DNA from: Streptomyces canus | GTDB taxonomy: Bacteria > Actinomycetota > Actinomycetes > Streptomycetales > Streptomycetaceae | Assembly: GCF_001514145.1 (NCBI RefSeq) | Contig: NZ_KQ948665.1 | Span: 186,001 to 250,000, forward strand | Length of the DNA: 64,000 nt | Direction: 5' to 3' | In this document: positions 1 through 9,500 of the stretch, piece after piece | How positions within the stretch are numbered: position 1 is the first letter of the stretch | How the letters are laid out: each line of letters starts with the position of its first letter | The notes under the pieces: model-generated | Database searches by the model: none | What the model saw: the letters and a program-made list of their open reading frames with translations, nothing else | What the model was told of the DNA's origin: nothing | Position numbers and translations under genes: made by a program

Positions 1-2
1 GT

Positions 3-350
3 GCCGCGCGGGTGGCCCTGCAGACCAAGTGCCCGGTGATCCCCGTCGCGCAGTGGGGCGCCAACGAACTGCTGCCGCCGTACGCCAAGAAGCTCCACGT
101 GCTTCCGCGCAAGACCTCGCACGTCCTCGCGGGGCCGCCCGTGGACCTGTCGCCGTTCTACGGCAAGGAGATGACCCCGGACCTCCTGAAGGAGGCCACC
201 GAGGTCATCATGGCCGCTGTCACCGCCCAGCTGGAGCAGATCCGCGGCGTGAAGGCACCCGAGGCGGCGTACGACCCGCGCCGCGAGCGGATCGAGCAGC
301 GGCGCCGGACCCAGGCACAGAACGGCCACGAGGGGGAGAAGAGCAAGTGA
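3..350 (+). CDS. plsC: 1-acyl-sn-glycerol-3-phosphate acyltransferase, C-terminal part (5' end cut by window)
   Basis: Only the last 115 codons are present, reading in frame from base 3 to a TGA. The segment containing CPVIPVAQWGANELLP is typical of the end of the PlsC/LPLAT fold, followed by a basic, charged tail. The family transfers an acyl chain to lysophosphatidic acid at the membrane to form phosphatidic acid. The gene directly downstream, gpsA, makes the glycerol-3-phosphate backbone for the same pathway, and the stop codon overlaps the gpsA start by 4 bases (GTGA), so the two are probably translationally coupled. The acyltransferase active-site HxxxxD motif lies outside the window, so the call rests on the C-terminal segment and the context. 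Confidence 0.8.
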   Translation, partial: AARVALQTKCPVIPVAQWGANELLPPYAKKLHVLPRKTSHVLAGPPVDLSPFYGKEMTPDLLKEATEVIMAAVTAQLEQIRGVKAPEAAYDPRRERIEQRRRTQAQNGHEGEKSK

Positions 351-1357
351 GCAAGCCCGTCAAGGCGGCCGTCTTCGGTACCGGTTCATGGGGCACCGCG
401 TTCGGCATGGTGCTCGCCGACGCGGGGTGCGAGGTCACCCTGTGGGCGCGGCGTCCCGAACTCGCGGAAGCCGTCAACTCCACGCGGACGAACCCGGACT
501 ACCTTCCCGGCGTCGAACTCCCGGAGAACCTCCGGGCGACCTCGGACGCCGCGGAGGCCGCGCGCGACGCGGAGTTGACCGTCCTCGCGATCCCCTCGCA
601 GACCCTGCGCGCCAACCTCGCCGAGTGGACCCCCCTGCTCGCGCCCGACACCGTCCTCGTCTCCCTCATGAAGGGCGTCGAACTCGGCTCCGCCATGCGG
701 ATGAGCGAGGTGATCGAGGACGTCGCGAAGGTCGGCGCCGACCGCATCGCCGTGGTCACTGGACCCAACCTCGCGCGGGAGATCGCCGCCCGGATGCCGG
801 CCGCCGCCGTGGTCGCCTGCACCGACGAGGCGGTCGCCCGGCGGCTCCAGTCCTCCTGCCACACGCCGTACTTCCGCCCGTACACCAACACCGACGTGGT
901 GGGCTGCGAACTCGGCGGCGCCGTGAAGAACGTCATCGGCCTCGCCGTCGGCATCGCGGACGGCATGGGCCTCGGTGACAACGCCAAGGGCTCGCTCATC
1001 ACGCGCGGTCTCGCGGAGACCACCCGGCTCGGACTCGCCATGGGCGCCGACCCGCTGACGTTCTCCGGACTCGCCGGTCTCGGCGACCTGGTGGCGACCT
1101 GCTCCTCACCGCTGTCGCGCAACCACACCTTCGGCACCAACCTCGGCAAGGGCATGACCCTGCAGGAGACCATCGCGGTCACCAAGCAGACCGCGGAGGG
1201 CGTCAAGTCCTGCGAGTCCGTGCTGGATCTGGCCCGCAGGCACGGCGTCGACATGCCGATCACCGAGACCGTCGTCGGCATCGTGCACGAGGGCAAGGCC
1301 CCGGTGGTCGCCGTCAAGGAGCTGATGTCGCGCAGCGCGAAACCCGAGCGACGCTGA
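347..1357 (+). CDS. gpsA: glycerol-3-phosphate dehydrogenase [NAD(P)+]
   Basis: A 336-residue cytosolic enzyme that reduces dihydroxyacetone phosphate to sn-glycerol-3-phosphate for phospholipid synthesis. The N-terminal Rossmann motif GTGSWG is at residues 11-16, the TGPNLAREIA segment follows mid-protein, and the conserved lysine is in GGAVKNVIGLAVG (about residue 194). The C-terminal helical domain contains GLAGLGDLVATCSS. The length is normal for GpsA. The GTG start at 347 was chosen because a GGGGGAG ribosome site lies just upstream and because it overlaps the plsC stop in a GTGA. An open frame extends further upstream, but there it only shadows plsC. Confidence 0.97.
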   Translation: MSKPVKAAVFGTGSWGTAFGMVLADAGCEVTLWARRPELAEAVNSTRTNPDYLPGVELPENLRATSDAAEAARDAELTVLAIPSQTLRANLAEWTPLLAPDTVLVSLMKGVELGSAMRMSEVIEDVAKVGADRIAVVTGPNLAREIAARMPAAAVVACTDEAVARRLQSSCHTPYFRPYTNTDVVGCELGGAVKNVIGLAVGIADGMGLGDNAKGSLITRGLAETTRLGLAMGADPLTFSGLAGLGDLVATCSSPLSRNHTFGTNLGKGMTLQETIAVTKQTAEGVKSCESVLDLARRHGVDMPITETVVGIVHEGKAPVVAVKELMSRSAKPERR

Positions 1358-1439
1358 GCTACGACCTCGTTTTTTGCCTCGTTCGCCGCGGGGGCGCACG
1401 CTGTATCCGGGCACTACCAACGGGTACTCTCAACGCGAT

Positions 1440-2597
1440 ATGAGCACCGAGAACCTCCCCCAGAGCCCTCAGCAGCCGCCTCGCAAGCCGCGCGTGGCCG
1501 TCGTGTTCGGCGGGCGCAGCTCCGAACACGGGATCTCCGTGGTCACCGCCGGCGCCGTACTGCGGGCCATCGACCGGACCAAGTACGACGTCCTGCCGAT
1601 CGGCATCACCCGGGACGGCCGTTGGGCGCTCACCGCCGACGAACCGGAACGCATGGCGATCACCGAGCGCCGTACGCCGAGTGTCGAGGAACTCGCCGAG
1701 TCGAGCGAGGGCGGCGTGGTGCTCCCCGTCGACCCCGCGAACCGTGAAGTCGTCTACAGCGAGCCGGGATCGGTGCCCAAGGCGCTCGGCGAGGTCGACG
1801 TCGTCTTCCCCGTCCTGCACGGCCCCTACGGCGAGGACGGCACCCTGCAGGGCCTCCTGGAGCTCTCCGGCGTCCCGTACGTCGGCGCGGGGGTGCTCGC
1901 CTCGGCCGTCGGCCAGGACAAGGAGTACATGAAGCGGGTGTTCACCTCCTTCGGGCTCAAGGTCGGTCCGTACGTGGTGATCAGGCCGCGCGAGTGGCAG
2001 CGGGACGAGTCCGCGGCCCGCAAGAAGATCGTCGACTTCGCGGGCCAGCACGGCTGGCCGCTGTTCGTGAAGCCCGCGCGCGCGGGTTCGTCGATCGGCA
2101 TCACCAAGGTCGACGACCTGTCCGGCCTGGACGAGGCGATCGCCGAGGCGCAGAGCCACGACCCGAAGATCCTCGTGGAGGCGGCGCTGCGGGGCCGCGA
2201 GATCGAGTGCGGTGTCCTGGAGTTCGAGGACGGACCGCGCGCGTCGGTGCCGGCCGAGATCCCCCCGCCGCAGGAGCACGCCTACTACGACTTCGAGGCG
2301 AAGTACATCGACTCGACCCCGGGGATCGTGCCCGCGCCGCTCACGCCCGAGGAGACGGCCGAGGTCCAGAAGCTCGCGGTCGACGCCTTCGACGCGGCCT
2401 CCTGCGAGGGCCTGGTCCGCGCGGACTTCTTCCTCACCGAGGACGGCGAGTTCGTGATCAACGAGATCAACACGCTTCCGGGCTTCACGCCGATCTCGAT
2501 GTACCCGCAGATGTGGGAGAAGAGCGGGATCAGTTACCCGGAGCTGGTGGACAGGCTGATCGAGGCGGCACTGCGCAGGTCGACGGGGCTTCGCTAG
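1440..2597 (+). CDS. ddl: D-alanine--D-alanine ligase
   Basis: An ATP-grasp ligase of 385 residues that joins two D-alanines for peptidoglycan precursors in the cytosol. Visible signatures are VFGGRSSEHGISV near the N-terminus, the HGPYGEDGTLQG segment, the ATP-binding VKPARAGSSIGITKV stretch and the C-terminal metal-binding FVINEINTLPGFT. The active-site segment retains an aromatic residue before DFEAKY, in line with D-Ala rather than D-lactate specificity, but this is inference. The ATG at 1440 is used. There is no good ribosome site, and a TACTCT element ends only 9 bases upstream, so the message may be leaderless. A second ddl elsewhere in the genome cannot be excluded. Confidence 0.95.
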   Translation: MSTENLPQSPQQPPRKPRVAVVFGGRSSEHGISVVTAGAVLRAIDRTKYDVLPIGITRDGRWALTADEPERMAITERRTPSVEELAESSEGGVVLPVDPANREVVYSEPGSVPKALGEVDVVFPVLHGPYGEDGTLQGLLELSGVPYVGAGVLASAVGQDKEYMKRVFTSFGLKVGPYVVIRPREWQRDESAARKKIVDFAGQHGWPLFVKPARAGSSIGITKVDDLSGLDEAIAEAQSHDPKILVEAALRGREIECGVLEFEDGPRASVPAEIPPPQEHAYYDFEAKYIDSTPGIVPAPLTPEETAEVQKLAVDAFDAASCEGLVRADFFLTEDGEFVINEINTLPGFTPISMYPQMWEKSGISYPELVDRLIEAALRRSTGLR

Positions 2598-2608
2598 CCG
2601 GTCGGCAG

Positions 2609-3091
2609 CTAGTCGGCGATCCCCTCGGGGATCGCCTTCTTCACGGCGGATGCCAGATCCACCAGGGGTGCCATGCCGTCGCCGGCGCGGTCCTTGGGGA
2701 TCGTGACCTCGACATACGCCTTCCGCAGGGTCGTGGTGAACCGGAACGACCCGTCGTCCTGCTCCTCCAGCAGCCAGCCGACCCCGTTCGCATCGACCCC
2801 GTCGGCCTCCGGGTCGTCCATCTTCGAGGGCCGCTCGACACCGCACCGCAGTATGATCGCCGGGTCACCCCAGCCCGCGGTCAGCGCGGACGCGGGCTCG
2901 GGATCCCGACGGTCCTGGTCGTCGACCTTGGACGGCAGTACCCGGTCCAGTTCTCGGCAGAGCTTCGTGACGCCCGCCCCCGGCGAGGGAACCACCGCCG
3001 ACGCGCTGTCGTCTGCGGAGGAGCAGCCCGCGACCGTGATCAGCAGGGCGAGCGCGGGCAGACCAAGAGGCCGGTGACGGAAGAAGTTCAC
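2609..3091 (-). CDS. DUF3515 family lipoprotein
   Basis: A 160-residue secreted lipoprotein. The N-terminus has basic residues, a hydrophobic stretch and a lipobox (VAGC) with the acceptor cysteine near residue 23, so it should be anchored on the outer face of the membrane. The remainder matches my recollection of DUF3515, an actinobacterial family without a known function: an N-terminal cysteine near a CREL segment, then WGDPAIILRCG and a C-terminal helix. It converges on ddl and lies upstream of the small Lrp-type domain gene on the same strand. Conservation next to ddl suggests, but does not show, a role at the cell envelope. Confidence 0.85.
   Translation of the reverse strand: MNFFRHRPLGLPALALLITVAGCSSADDSASAVVPSPGAGVTKLCRELDRVLPSKVDDQDRRDPEPASALTAGWGDPAIILRCGVERPSKMDDPEADGVDANGVGWLLEEQDDGSFRFTTTLRKAYVEVTIPKDRAGDGMAPLVDLASAVKKAIPEGIAD
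2615..2641 (+). terminator. intrinsic terminator of ddl
   Basis: Two perfect 9-base arms (GGCGATCCC and GGGATCGCC) enclose a CTCG tetraloop and are followed by TTCTT. The hairpin sits inside the 3' end of the converging lipoprotein gene, so that gene's codons double as the ddl terminator. Confidence 0.7.
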
Positions 3092-3111
3092 CGGCCAAGG
3101 TTAGACGGGGG

Positions 3112-3345
3112 CTACAGATGGACGACCGGGCAGGTCAGGGTACGGGTGATGCCATCCACCTGCTGGACCTTGGCGACCACCAAGCGGCCCAGATCGTCCA
3201 CGGTGTCGGCTTGTGCACGGACGATCACGTCATACGGTCCTGTCACGTCCTCGGCCTGGATGACTCCAGGAATCTTGCTGATCGTCTCGGCGACGGTCGA
3301 CGCTTTGCCGACATCCGTCTGGATCAGGATGTACGCCTGTACCAC
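3112..3345 (-). CDS. stand-alone Lrp/AsnC ligand-binding domain protein
   Basis: A 77-residue protein consisting only of the RAM/AsnC-type effector domain. It begins with VQAYILIQTD, continues through IPGVIQAEDVTGPYDVIV and ends in a beta strand. No helix-turn-helix is present, so it cannot bind DNA by itself. Such single-domain members form dimers or larger rings and may bind amino acids, possibly modulating full-length Lrp proteins. The GTG start is fixed by a GGAGG at 3350-3354, four bases upstream. The longer open frame upstream has the composition of non-coding antisense DNA and was discarded. Confidence 0.9.
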   Translation of the reverse strand: MVQAYILIQTDVGKASTVAETISKIPGVIQAEDVTGPYDVIVRAQADTVDDLGRLVVAKVQQVDGITRTLTCPVVHL

Positions 3346-3551
3346 GGAACCTCCAGGGCGGCCACGAGGATCATGTGGGGAAAAGGAACGCCACGGTATC
3401 GCGTCGCCGCTCGTCGCGGGGAGACCCGCGGCGGCGTGGACGCCCGCGCCGGGGTGCGGACACGACAGAAGTTCACGGTCCCCTCGACCGTATCGAGGAC
3501 ACTGATGACGCGCGACCGGGCACGGCACGGCACAGAAGGGGCGTAAGGGCA

Positions 3552-4520
3552 ATGAAGGGCACTGTTGGTGAGCTCGGTGAGTTCGGGCTCATCAGGGAGC
3601 TCACCTCCCGTCTCACCACCACCCCGGCGGTCCGGGTGGGTCCCGGCGACGACGCCGCGGTGGTCGCCGCACCCGACCGCAGGGTCGTGGCGAGCACCGA
3701 CATCCTTCTGGAGGGCCGGCACTTCCGCCGCGACTGGTCCACGGCCTACGACGTCGGCCGCAAGGCGGCCGCGCAGAACCTCGCGGACATCGCCGCCATG
3801 GGTGCCGTGCCGACCGCCCTGCTGCTCGGCCTGGTCGTGCCCGCCGAACTCCCCGTCACCTGGGCCTCGGAGCTCATGGACGGCCTGCGCGACGAGTGCC
3901 AGGTCGCCGGCGCGTCGGTGGTCGGCGGGGACGTCGTACGGGGAGACACGATCATGGTCTCCATCACCGCCCTCGGCGATCTGCGGGGCCAGGAGCCGGT
4001 GACCCGGGCCGGCGCCCAGCCCGGCGACCTCGTCGCGGTGACCGGCTGGCTGGGCTGGTCCGCGGCCGGGTACGCGGTGCTCTCCCGCGGCTTCCGCTCG
4101 CCGCGCGCGTTCGTGGAGGCGCACCGGCGCCCCGAGCCGCCGTACCACGCGGGCCCGGCCGCCGCGGCGCTCGGCGCGACCGCGATGTGCGACGTGAGCG
4201 ATGGGCTGATCGCCGACCTCGGACACATCGCCGAGGCCAGCAAGGTCCGCATCGACATCCGTTCCGGCGCGATCGACATCCCCACCCAGATGAACGACAT
4301 CGGGCAGGCCGTCGGTGTCGACCCCATGCAGTGGGTGCTGAGCGGGGGAGAGGACCACGCGATCGTGGCGACCTTCTCGCCGGACGTGAAGCTGCCGGCC
4401 CGCTGGAAGGTGATCGGCGAGGTCCTCAACCCCTCGGCCCTGCCCCAGGTGACGGTCGACGGGGCGCCCTGGACGAGCAAGGGCGGCTGGGACCACTTCG
4501 GCGGGGACATCGAGTCGTGA
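3552..4520 (+). CDS. thiL: thiamine-monophosphate kinase
   Basis: A 322-residue cytosolic kinase that phosphorylates thiamine monophosphate to the active cofactor thiamine diphosphate. The metal and ATP-binding signatures VGPGDDAAV (residues 29-37) and STDILLEGRHF are present, followed by KAAAQNLADIAAMGA and GGDVVRGD, as expected for the PurM-like fold. The ATG at 3552 has AAGGG-rich sequence upstream. Its stop overlaps the thiD start as GTGA, so the two thiamine genes form a coupled pair. Confidence 0.95.
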   Translation: MKGTVGELGEFGLIRELTSRLTTTPAVRVGPGDDAAVVAAPDRRVVASTDILLEGRHFRRDWSTAYDVGRKAAAQNLADIAAMGAVPTALLLGLVVPAELPVTWASELMDGLRDECQVAGASVVGGDVVRGDTIMVSITALGDLRGQEPVTRAGAQPGDLVAVTGWLGWSAAGYAVLSRGFRSPRAFVEAHRRPEPPYHAGPAAAALGATAMCDVSDGLIADLGHIAEASKVRIDIRSGAIDIPTQMNDIGQAVGVDPMQWVLSGGEDHAIVATFSPDVKLPARWKVIGEVLNPSALPQVTVDGAPWTSKGGWDHFGGDIES

Positions 4521-5317
4521 AGCCCCTGGTGCTCACGGTGGCCGGCTCCGACTCCGGCGGAGGCGCCGGGATCCAGGCCGACCTGAAGACCATGCTCGCG
4601 CTCGGCGTGCACGGCATGAGTGTCGTCACGGCCGTCACCGCCCAGAACTCCCTCGGCGTACAGGGTGCCTGGGAGCTGCCCGTCGAGGCGGTGCGGGCCC
4701 AGTACCGCAGTGTCGTGGACGACATCGGCGTCCAGGCCGTGAAGACCGGGATGCTCGCCTCGGCCGAACTCGTCGAGGCGGTGGCCGAGTTGCTCGGAGC
4801 CACGGACGCCCCGGCCGTGGTCGACCCGGTCGGCGTCTCCAAGCACGGGGACCCGCTGCTGGCCTCGTCCGCCCTGGAGTCCGTCCGCACGAAGCTGCTC
4901 CCGGTCGCCACCGTCGCCACCCCGAACCTCGACGAGGTCGCCCAACTCGCAGGCGTCCAGGTGGAGTCGGAGGATCAGCTGCGCGAGGCCGCCGCGGCCG
5001 TCCTGTCGTACGGACCGAAGTGGGTGCTCATCAAGGGCGGCCATCTCCCGGGCGAGGCCGTGGACCTGCTCACCGACGGATCCGAGGAGTACTGGCTCCG
5101 CGCATCCCGCTACGACAACCGGCACACGCACGGCACGGGCTGCACCCTCGCCTCCGCGATCGCGTCGCAGCTGGCGAAGGGGCAGTCCGTGCCGGAGGCG
5201 GTGACGGCGGCCAAGGAGTACGTCACCGGGGCGATCGCCGCCGGGTTCGCGCTCGGTGACGGGATCGGGCCCGTGGACCATGGCTGGGCACTCACACGGG
5301 GTACTCGGGGAGCTTGA
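4517..5317 (+). CDS. thiD: hydroxymethylpyrimidine (phosphate) kinase
   Basis: A 266-residue ribokinase-fold enzyme that phosphorylates HMP and HMP-P in the pyrimidine branch of thiamine synthesis. The motif GSDSGGGAG (residues 10-18), the segment VTAQNSLGV and the C-terminal anion hole HTHGTGCTLASAIA are all intact. The GTG start at 4517 overlaps the thiL stop by 4 bases. The 3' end overlaps the converging monooxygenase gene by 26 bases (5292-5317). A pyridoxal kinase side activity is possible in this family. Confidence 0.95.
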   Translation: MKPLVLTVAGSDSGGGAGIQADLKTMLALGVHGMSVVTAVTAQNSLGVQGAWELPVEAVRAQYRSVVDDIGVQAVKTGMLASAELVEAVAELLGATDAPAVVDPVGVSKHGDPLLASSALESVRTKLLPVATVATPNLDEVAQLAGVQVESEDQLREAAAAVLSYGPKWVLIKGGHLPGEAVDLLTDGSEEYWLRASRYDNRHTHGTGCTLASAIASQLAKGQSVPEAVTAAKEYVTGAIAAGFALGDGIGPVDHGWALTRGTRGA

Positions 5318-6497
5318 TGTTCGTCGCCGACTTCTCGGTGAGCCGCTTGAAGAAGGCGGCCAGCGGACGGGAGGCGAGCAGCCGGTACATCCGGTCCCGG
5401 CTGCGGATCCGCCGCTCGGTGGCCGGCGCGAAGAACGGGCCCGCGTTGCCCGAGGTCTTCTGGCAGCCCTTCGCGAAGTCCGCGATCCGCGCCTCGTAGG
5501 CCGCGAACGCCGTACGGTGGTCCCCACCCGCCAGGGCGAGTTCACCGGCGAGGACATACGCGCCGACGATCGCCACCCCGGTCCCCATCCCGCCCATCGT
5601 GGCCCCGTACCCCGCGTCCCCGAGCAGCGCCACGCGCCCCTGGGTGAGCCGGTCGACGTGGATCTGCGCGATCGCGTCGAAGTACAGGTCGTCGGCCGCC
5701 TCCAGTGCCTTCAGGACGCTCGGCCCCGCCCAGCCCGTCCCCGCGAACTTCTCGGCGAGGATCCGCTTCTGCGCGGCGAGGTCCCGGCGGTCGTACGACA
5801 GCGGCTCGGACCGGAAGACCAGCAGCGCGCCCGCGCGGTCCGGGTCGCCGTCGTAGTTGCCGAGGGCGATCGCGCGGCCGGGCTCGCTGTAGACCCGCCC
5901 GGTGCGGTCCAGGCCCAGGTCGTTGGGGACCTCGAAGCCGGCCACGTAGTGGTCGAGGAAGCGCAGATGGCGGGACTCGTCGCCGAAGACGAGGGAGCGG
6001 GTGTGGGAGTGCAGGCCGTCCGCCCCGATCACCAGGTCGAAGCGGCGGGGCTCGTGGGTGTCGAAGGTGACGTCGACACCGTCAGGGGTGTCGGTGAGCG
6101 TGGCGATGGAGTCGCCGAACAGGTACTCGACGCGGTCCCTGGTGCGCTCGTACATGAGGTGCGCGAGCTCACCGCGGAAGATCTCCACGTCCCCGCTCAT
6201 CATGTCCGACGGCAGGTCCACCTTGGGGGTGCCGTGCGCGTCGACGACCACCTGCCGTCCCATGTGGGTCTGGCGGGCGTGGATCTCGTCCCAGATGCCC
6301 ATCTCCTGGAGCACCCTGCGGTGGACGTGCCCCCGGAAGTCGACGGCGAAGCCGCCGCGGCGCAGCTCCGGCGCCTTCTCGACGACGGTGACCCGGGCGC
6401 CGTACCGAACGAGGTTCAGCGCGAGCGCCGGGCCGGCGACGCTGGCGCCGGAGATCAGGACGGTGAGGTGGCTGAGGTCGTGCTTCTTGTTCGTCAT
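5292..6497 (-). CDS. FAD-dependent monooxygenase (PHBH-like class A)
   Basis: A 401-residue flavoprotein of the aromatic hydroxylase type. It has the FAD-binding GASVAGPALA (residues 17-26, a variant of GxGxxG), a central DLVIGADGLHS motif and the C-terminal GDAGYGATMGGMGTG that contacts the flavin. No membrane segment is seen. It lies 35 bases downstream of the SARP-type regulator on the same strand, so the two are probably one transcript. Relatives hydroxylate polyketides, aromatic compounds or antibiotics such as rifampin and tetracycline. The substrate here cannot be read from sequence. Confidence 0.88.
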   Translation of the reverse strand: MTNKKHDLSHLTVLISGASVAGPALALNLVRYGARVTVVEKAPELRRGGFAVDFRGHVHRRVLQEMGIWDEIHARQTHMGRQVVVDAHGTPKVDLPSDMMSGDVEIFRGELAHLMYERTRDRVEYLFGDSIATLTDTPDGVDVTFDTHEPRRFDLVIGADGLHSHTRSLVFGDESRHLRFLDHYVAGFEVPNDLGLDRTGRVYSEPGRAIALGNYDGDPDRAGALLVFRSEPLSYDRRDLAAQKRILAEKFAGTGWAGPSVLKALEAADDLYFDAIAQIHVDRLTQGRVALLGDAGYGATMGGMGTGVAIVGAYVLAGELALAGGDHRTAFAAYEARIADFAKGCQKTSGNAGPFFAPATERRIRSRDRMYRLLASRPLAAFFKRLTEKSATNIKLPEYPV

Positions 6498-6532
6498 GCA
6501 CGGCAGCCTCGGCGGAGCCGCTGACCGTGCTC

Positions 6533-9500
6533 CTACCGTTCGCTGACCGCCGCCGACCGCAGGGCGCGGCCCTGCCCGAAGGCCTTGTCATAGGCCTCCG
6601 GGGACATCTTTCGCCGTACGTCCTTCTTGGTCCGTACGACATCGGGGTCACCCTCGGCCGACCCGCCCCGCAGGCCCTCGGCGGCGCCCAGGAGTTCGGC
6701 CGCCCTCTCGGGGCGCGGCGCGACGGAGGCCAGGGCCTCGGCGATGGCTGCCAGGGCGAGGACGTCGGGGGCGTCCAGGGCGTGCGTGCGGGCCTGCTCG
6801 AACCAGTCGCGGGCCTGGTCGAGGTCGCCCTCGGCGGCGGCCGTGCGGCCGAGGCCTATGAGGATCAGGACGGTCTCGCCGACGCTGAACCAGTTCGCGG
6901 CACAGGCTTCCAGGGCGCTCTCGTAGTGCACGCGCGCGTGGTTCTCGTTCCCGGAGAGCCGGGCCGAGTCGCCCAGACCGCGCCGGGCGGCCGCCACCTT
7001 GTCCGGGGCACCCGCCGCGCGGGCCAGGTCGGCGGCACGCCTGAAGTGCGTCACCGCGTCCTCGGTGTCACCGCGGTACAGCAGCACGGTGGCCCGGGAG
7101 CACAGCAGGTCGGAGGTCTCCTCGGGTGCGTCCAGTTCCTGGACGTACTCCAGGCCCTCGTCGAACAGTTCGAGGGCGCGGGCGTACTCGCCGCGCCGCC
7201 CCGCGAAACCGCCCAGCGGATCGAGGCAGTTGGCCATGCCCCAGCGGTCACCGGTCGTACGGAAGCCGGCCAGGGAGCGTGCGAAGTACGCCTCGGAGGC
7301 TGTGGGATCGCCGGTGAACTGGGCCCGGTAGGCGTGGCCGAGATCCAGCAGCGCGCGGCTCCACGGCTCGTCTCCGATCTGCACGGTGAGCAGGTCGTCG
7401 TCCACCGCGTACAGCGGGCCGGTCGTCAGGGACCACAGGACCGTGGTGAACGGCAGCCGCAGCGGCTCGTCCAGGGTGTTCATGAGGGCGGACACGCGCG
7501 CGATGCGGTCGGGTTCGTCAGGGTCGTCGCCGCGCCCTGTGACGGTGTTCATCAGGCACAGGGCGTACTCCTCGGCCAGGTCCGGGGGTGGGGTGTCGCC
7601 GACCGCCGTCAGCAGGGCGCGGGCCAGAGACACCTGCTCGCCGTGCGGGGCGCGCAGCCGCCGGAACCAGGACAGGGCCGCCATCAGGCGCAGGGCTTCC
7701 TCGGGGGCCGTGGCGACGAGATGGCGCAGGGCAGCGTCCAGGTTGTCCCGCTCGGCGTCCAGACGGGCCAGCCAGGGGAGCTGGCCGCCACCGCGCAGAG
7801 CCGGTTCGGCGCGCTCGGCCAGCTCCAGGAAGTACGCGGCGTGGGCGTCCCTCAAGGTCCGCTCCCGGGAGCGCTGCTCGGCGGCGAACGCGCGGATCGT
7901 CTCCAGCATCCGGTAGCGGCCCTCGGACACCTCCAGGAACGACTTCTCCACCAGAGAGGCCAGCAGATCCTCCGGATACGGGGTCGCGCACACCGCCTCG
8001 ACCGCCTCCAGACCGGCGCCGCCCCGGAAGACCGTCAGCCGGGACGCGAGCTCCCGCTCCTCGTCGTCGAGCAGGTCCCAGCTCCACTCCACGACGGCCC
8101 GCAGTGTTCGGTGCCGAAGTGCCTTGGAGCGGTCGCCGCGGGACAGCAGCCGGAACCGGTCGTCGAGGCGGTCCGCGACCTCGTCCGGGGTGAGGGTGCG
8201 CAGACGGGCCGCCGCGAGCTCGATCGCCAGCGGCAGCCCGTCGAGAGCCGCGCAGATGTCGGCCACGCGTGCGTGGCCCTCGAATCCGGGGCGGACGGCC
8301 CGGGCGCGGTCCAGGAAGAGCCGGACCGCGGGCTCCGGCGGCAGCGGCGGCACGGGCAGCACGGCCTCGCCGGTGATCCCGAGGGACTCCCGGCTGGTGG
8401 TGAGCACGCGAACCCCCGGGCAGGACGCGAGAAGCCGGGCTGCGAGGCCGGCGGCCGCTTCCACGAGGTGCTCGCAGTTGTCGAGCACGAGGAGCGCCTC
8501 ACGGTCCTCCAGGGCGGTCAGCAGCCGGTCCATGCCGTCGCTCGCCGGCGTGCGGAAGCCGTCGCGCACATCGAGGGCGGTCAGGACGGCGTACGGAATC
8601 CGGGTGCCGTCGGTGAGCGGGGCGAGTTCGACGAAGCACGCGCCCGCGTGGGCCTGCGTGGCCTCGATCGCCAGCCGCGTCTTGCCCGCACCGCCGGGGC
8701 CGGTGAGCGTGACCAGCCGTGCCTCGGACAGGGCCCGGGCGATCCGGCCCAGCTCGGGCTCGCGGCCGACGAAGCGGGTGAGCTGGGCGGGAACGCTCCT
8801 TCGGTGCTCGGCCCGCCGCCCTCGGAGCAGCTCCAGGTGCAGGGTGGACAGCTCGGCCGACGGATCCGCGCCCAGTTCGTCGGCGAGTGTCCGACGGGCC
8901 TCCTCGAACACCGTGAGCGCCTCCGCGGGCCGTCCGTCCGCGTGCAGGGCCCGCATCAGCTGCCCGTACAGCCGCTCGCTCAAAGGATGGGCCGACAGCA
9001 GCGCCCGCAGCTCCGGTACGAGTTCGGGGCCGCCGCCGAGCGCCAGGTCCGCGTCGATCCGGTCCTGTACGGCGGCCAGCCGCAGCTGTGCCAGCCGGGC
9101 CCGTTCGGCGTGTGCGTCCGGCAGGTCGGGGAGGGCCGGGCCGCGCCACAGGGCGAGCGCGTCCCTCAGTACGGCCGCGGCCTGCCGATGATCTCCGGCG
9201 GTGAGAGCGGCACGTCCGGACACGGCACGCTCTTCGAACCGGTGAGCGTCTGTGGTGTCGGCGGCGGGGACGGCGAGGCGATAGCCGGCCGGAGTCGCCT
9301 CGATCTCCGCGTGCGGGGCCAGGCGTCTGCGGAGGCGGGAGATCTGCGACTGGAGGGCGTTGGCGGCCCCGGCGGGCGGCTTGGCGCCGTAGAGGCCGTC
9401 GGTGAGGCGCTCCACCGAGACCGTGCGGCCCGCGTCGAGGAGCAGGAGGGTGAGGAGGGCGCGGGGGCGGGGGCCGCCGGGGTCGATCGGCGTGCCGTCG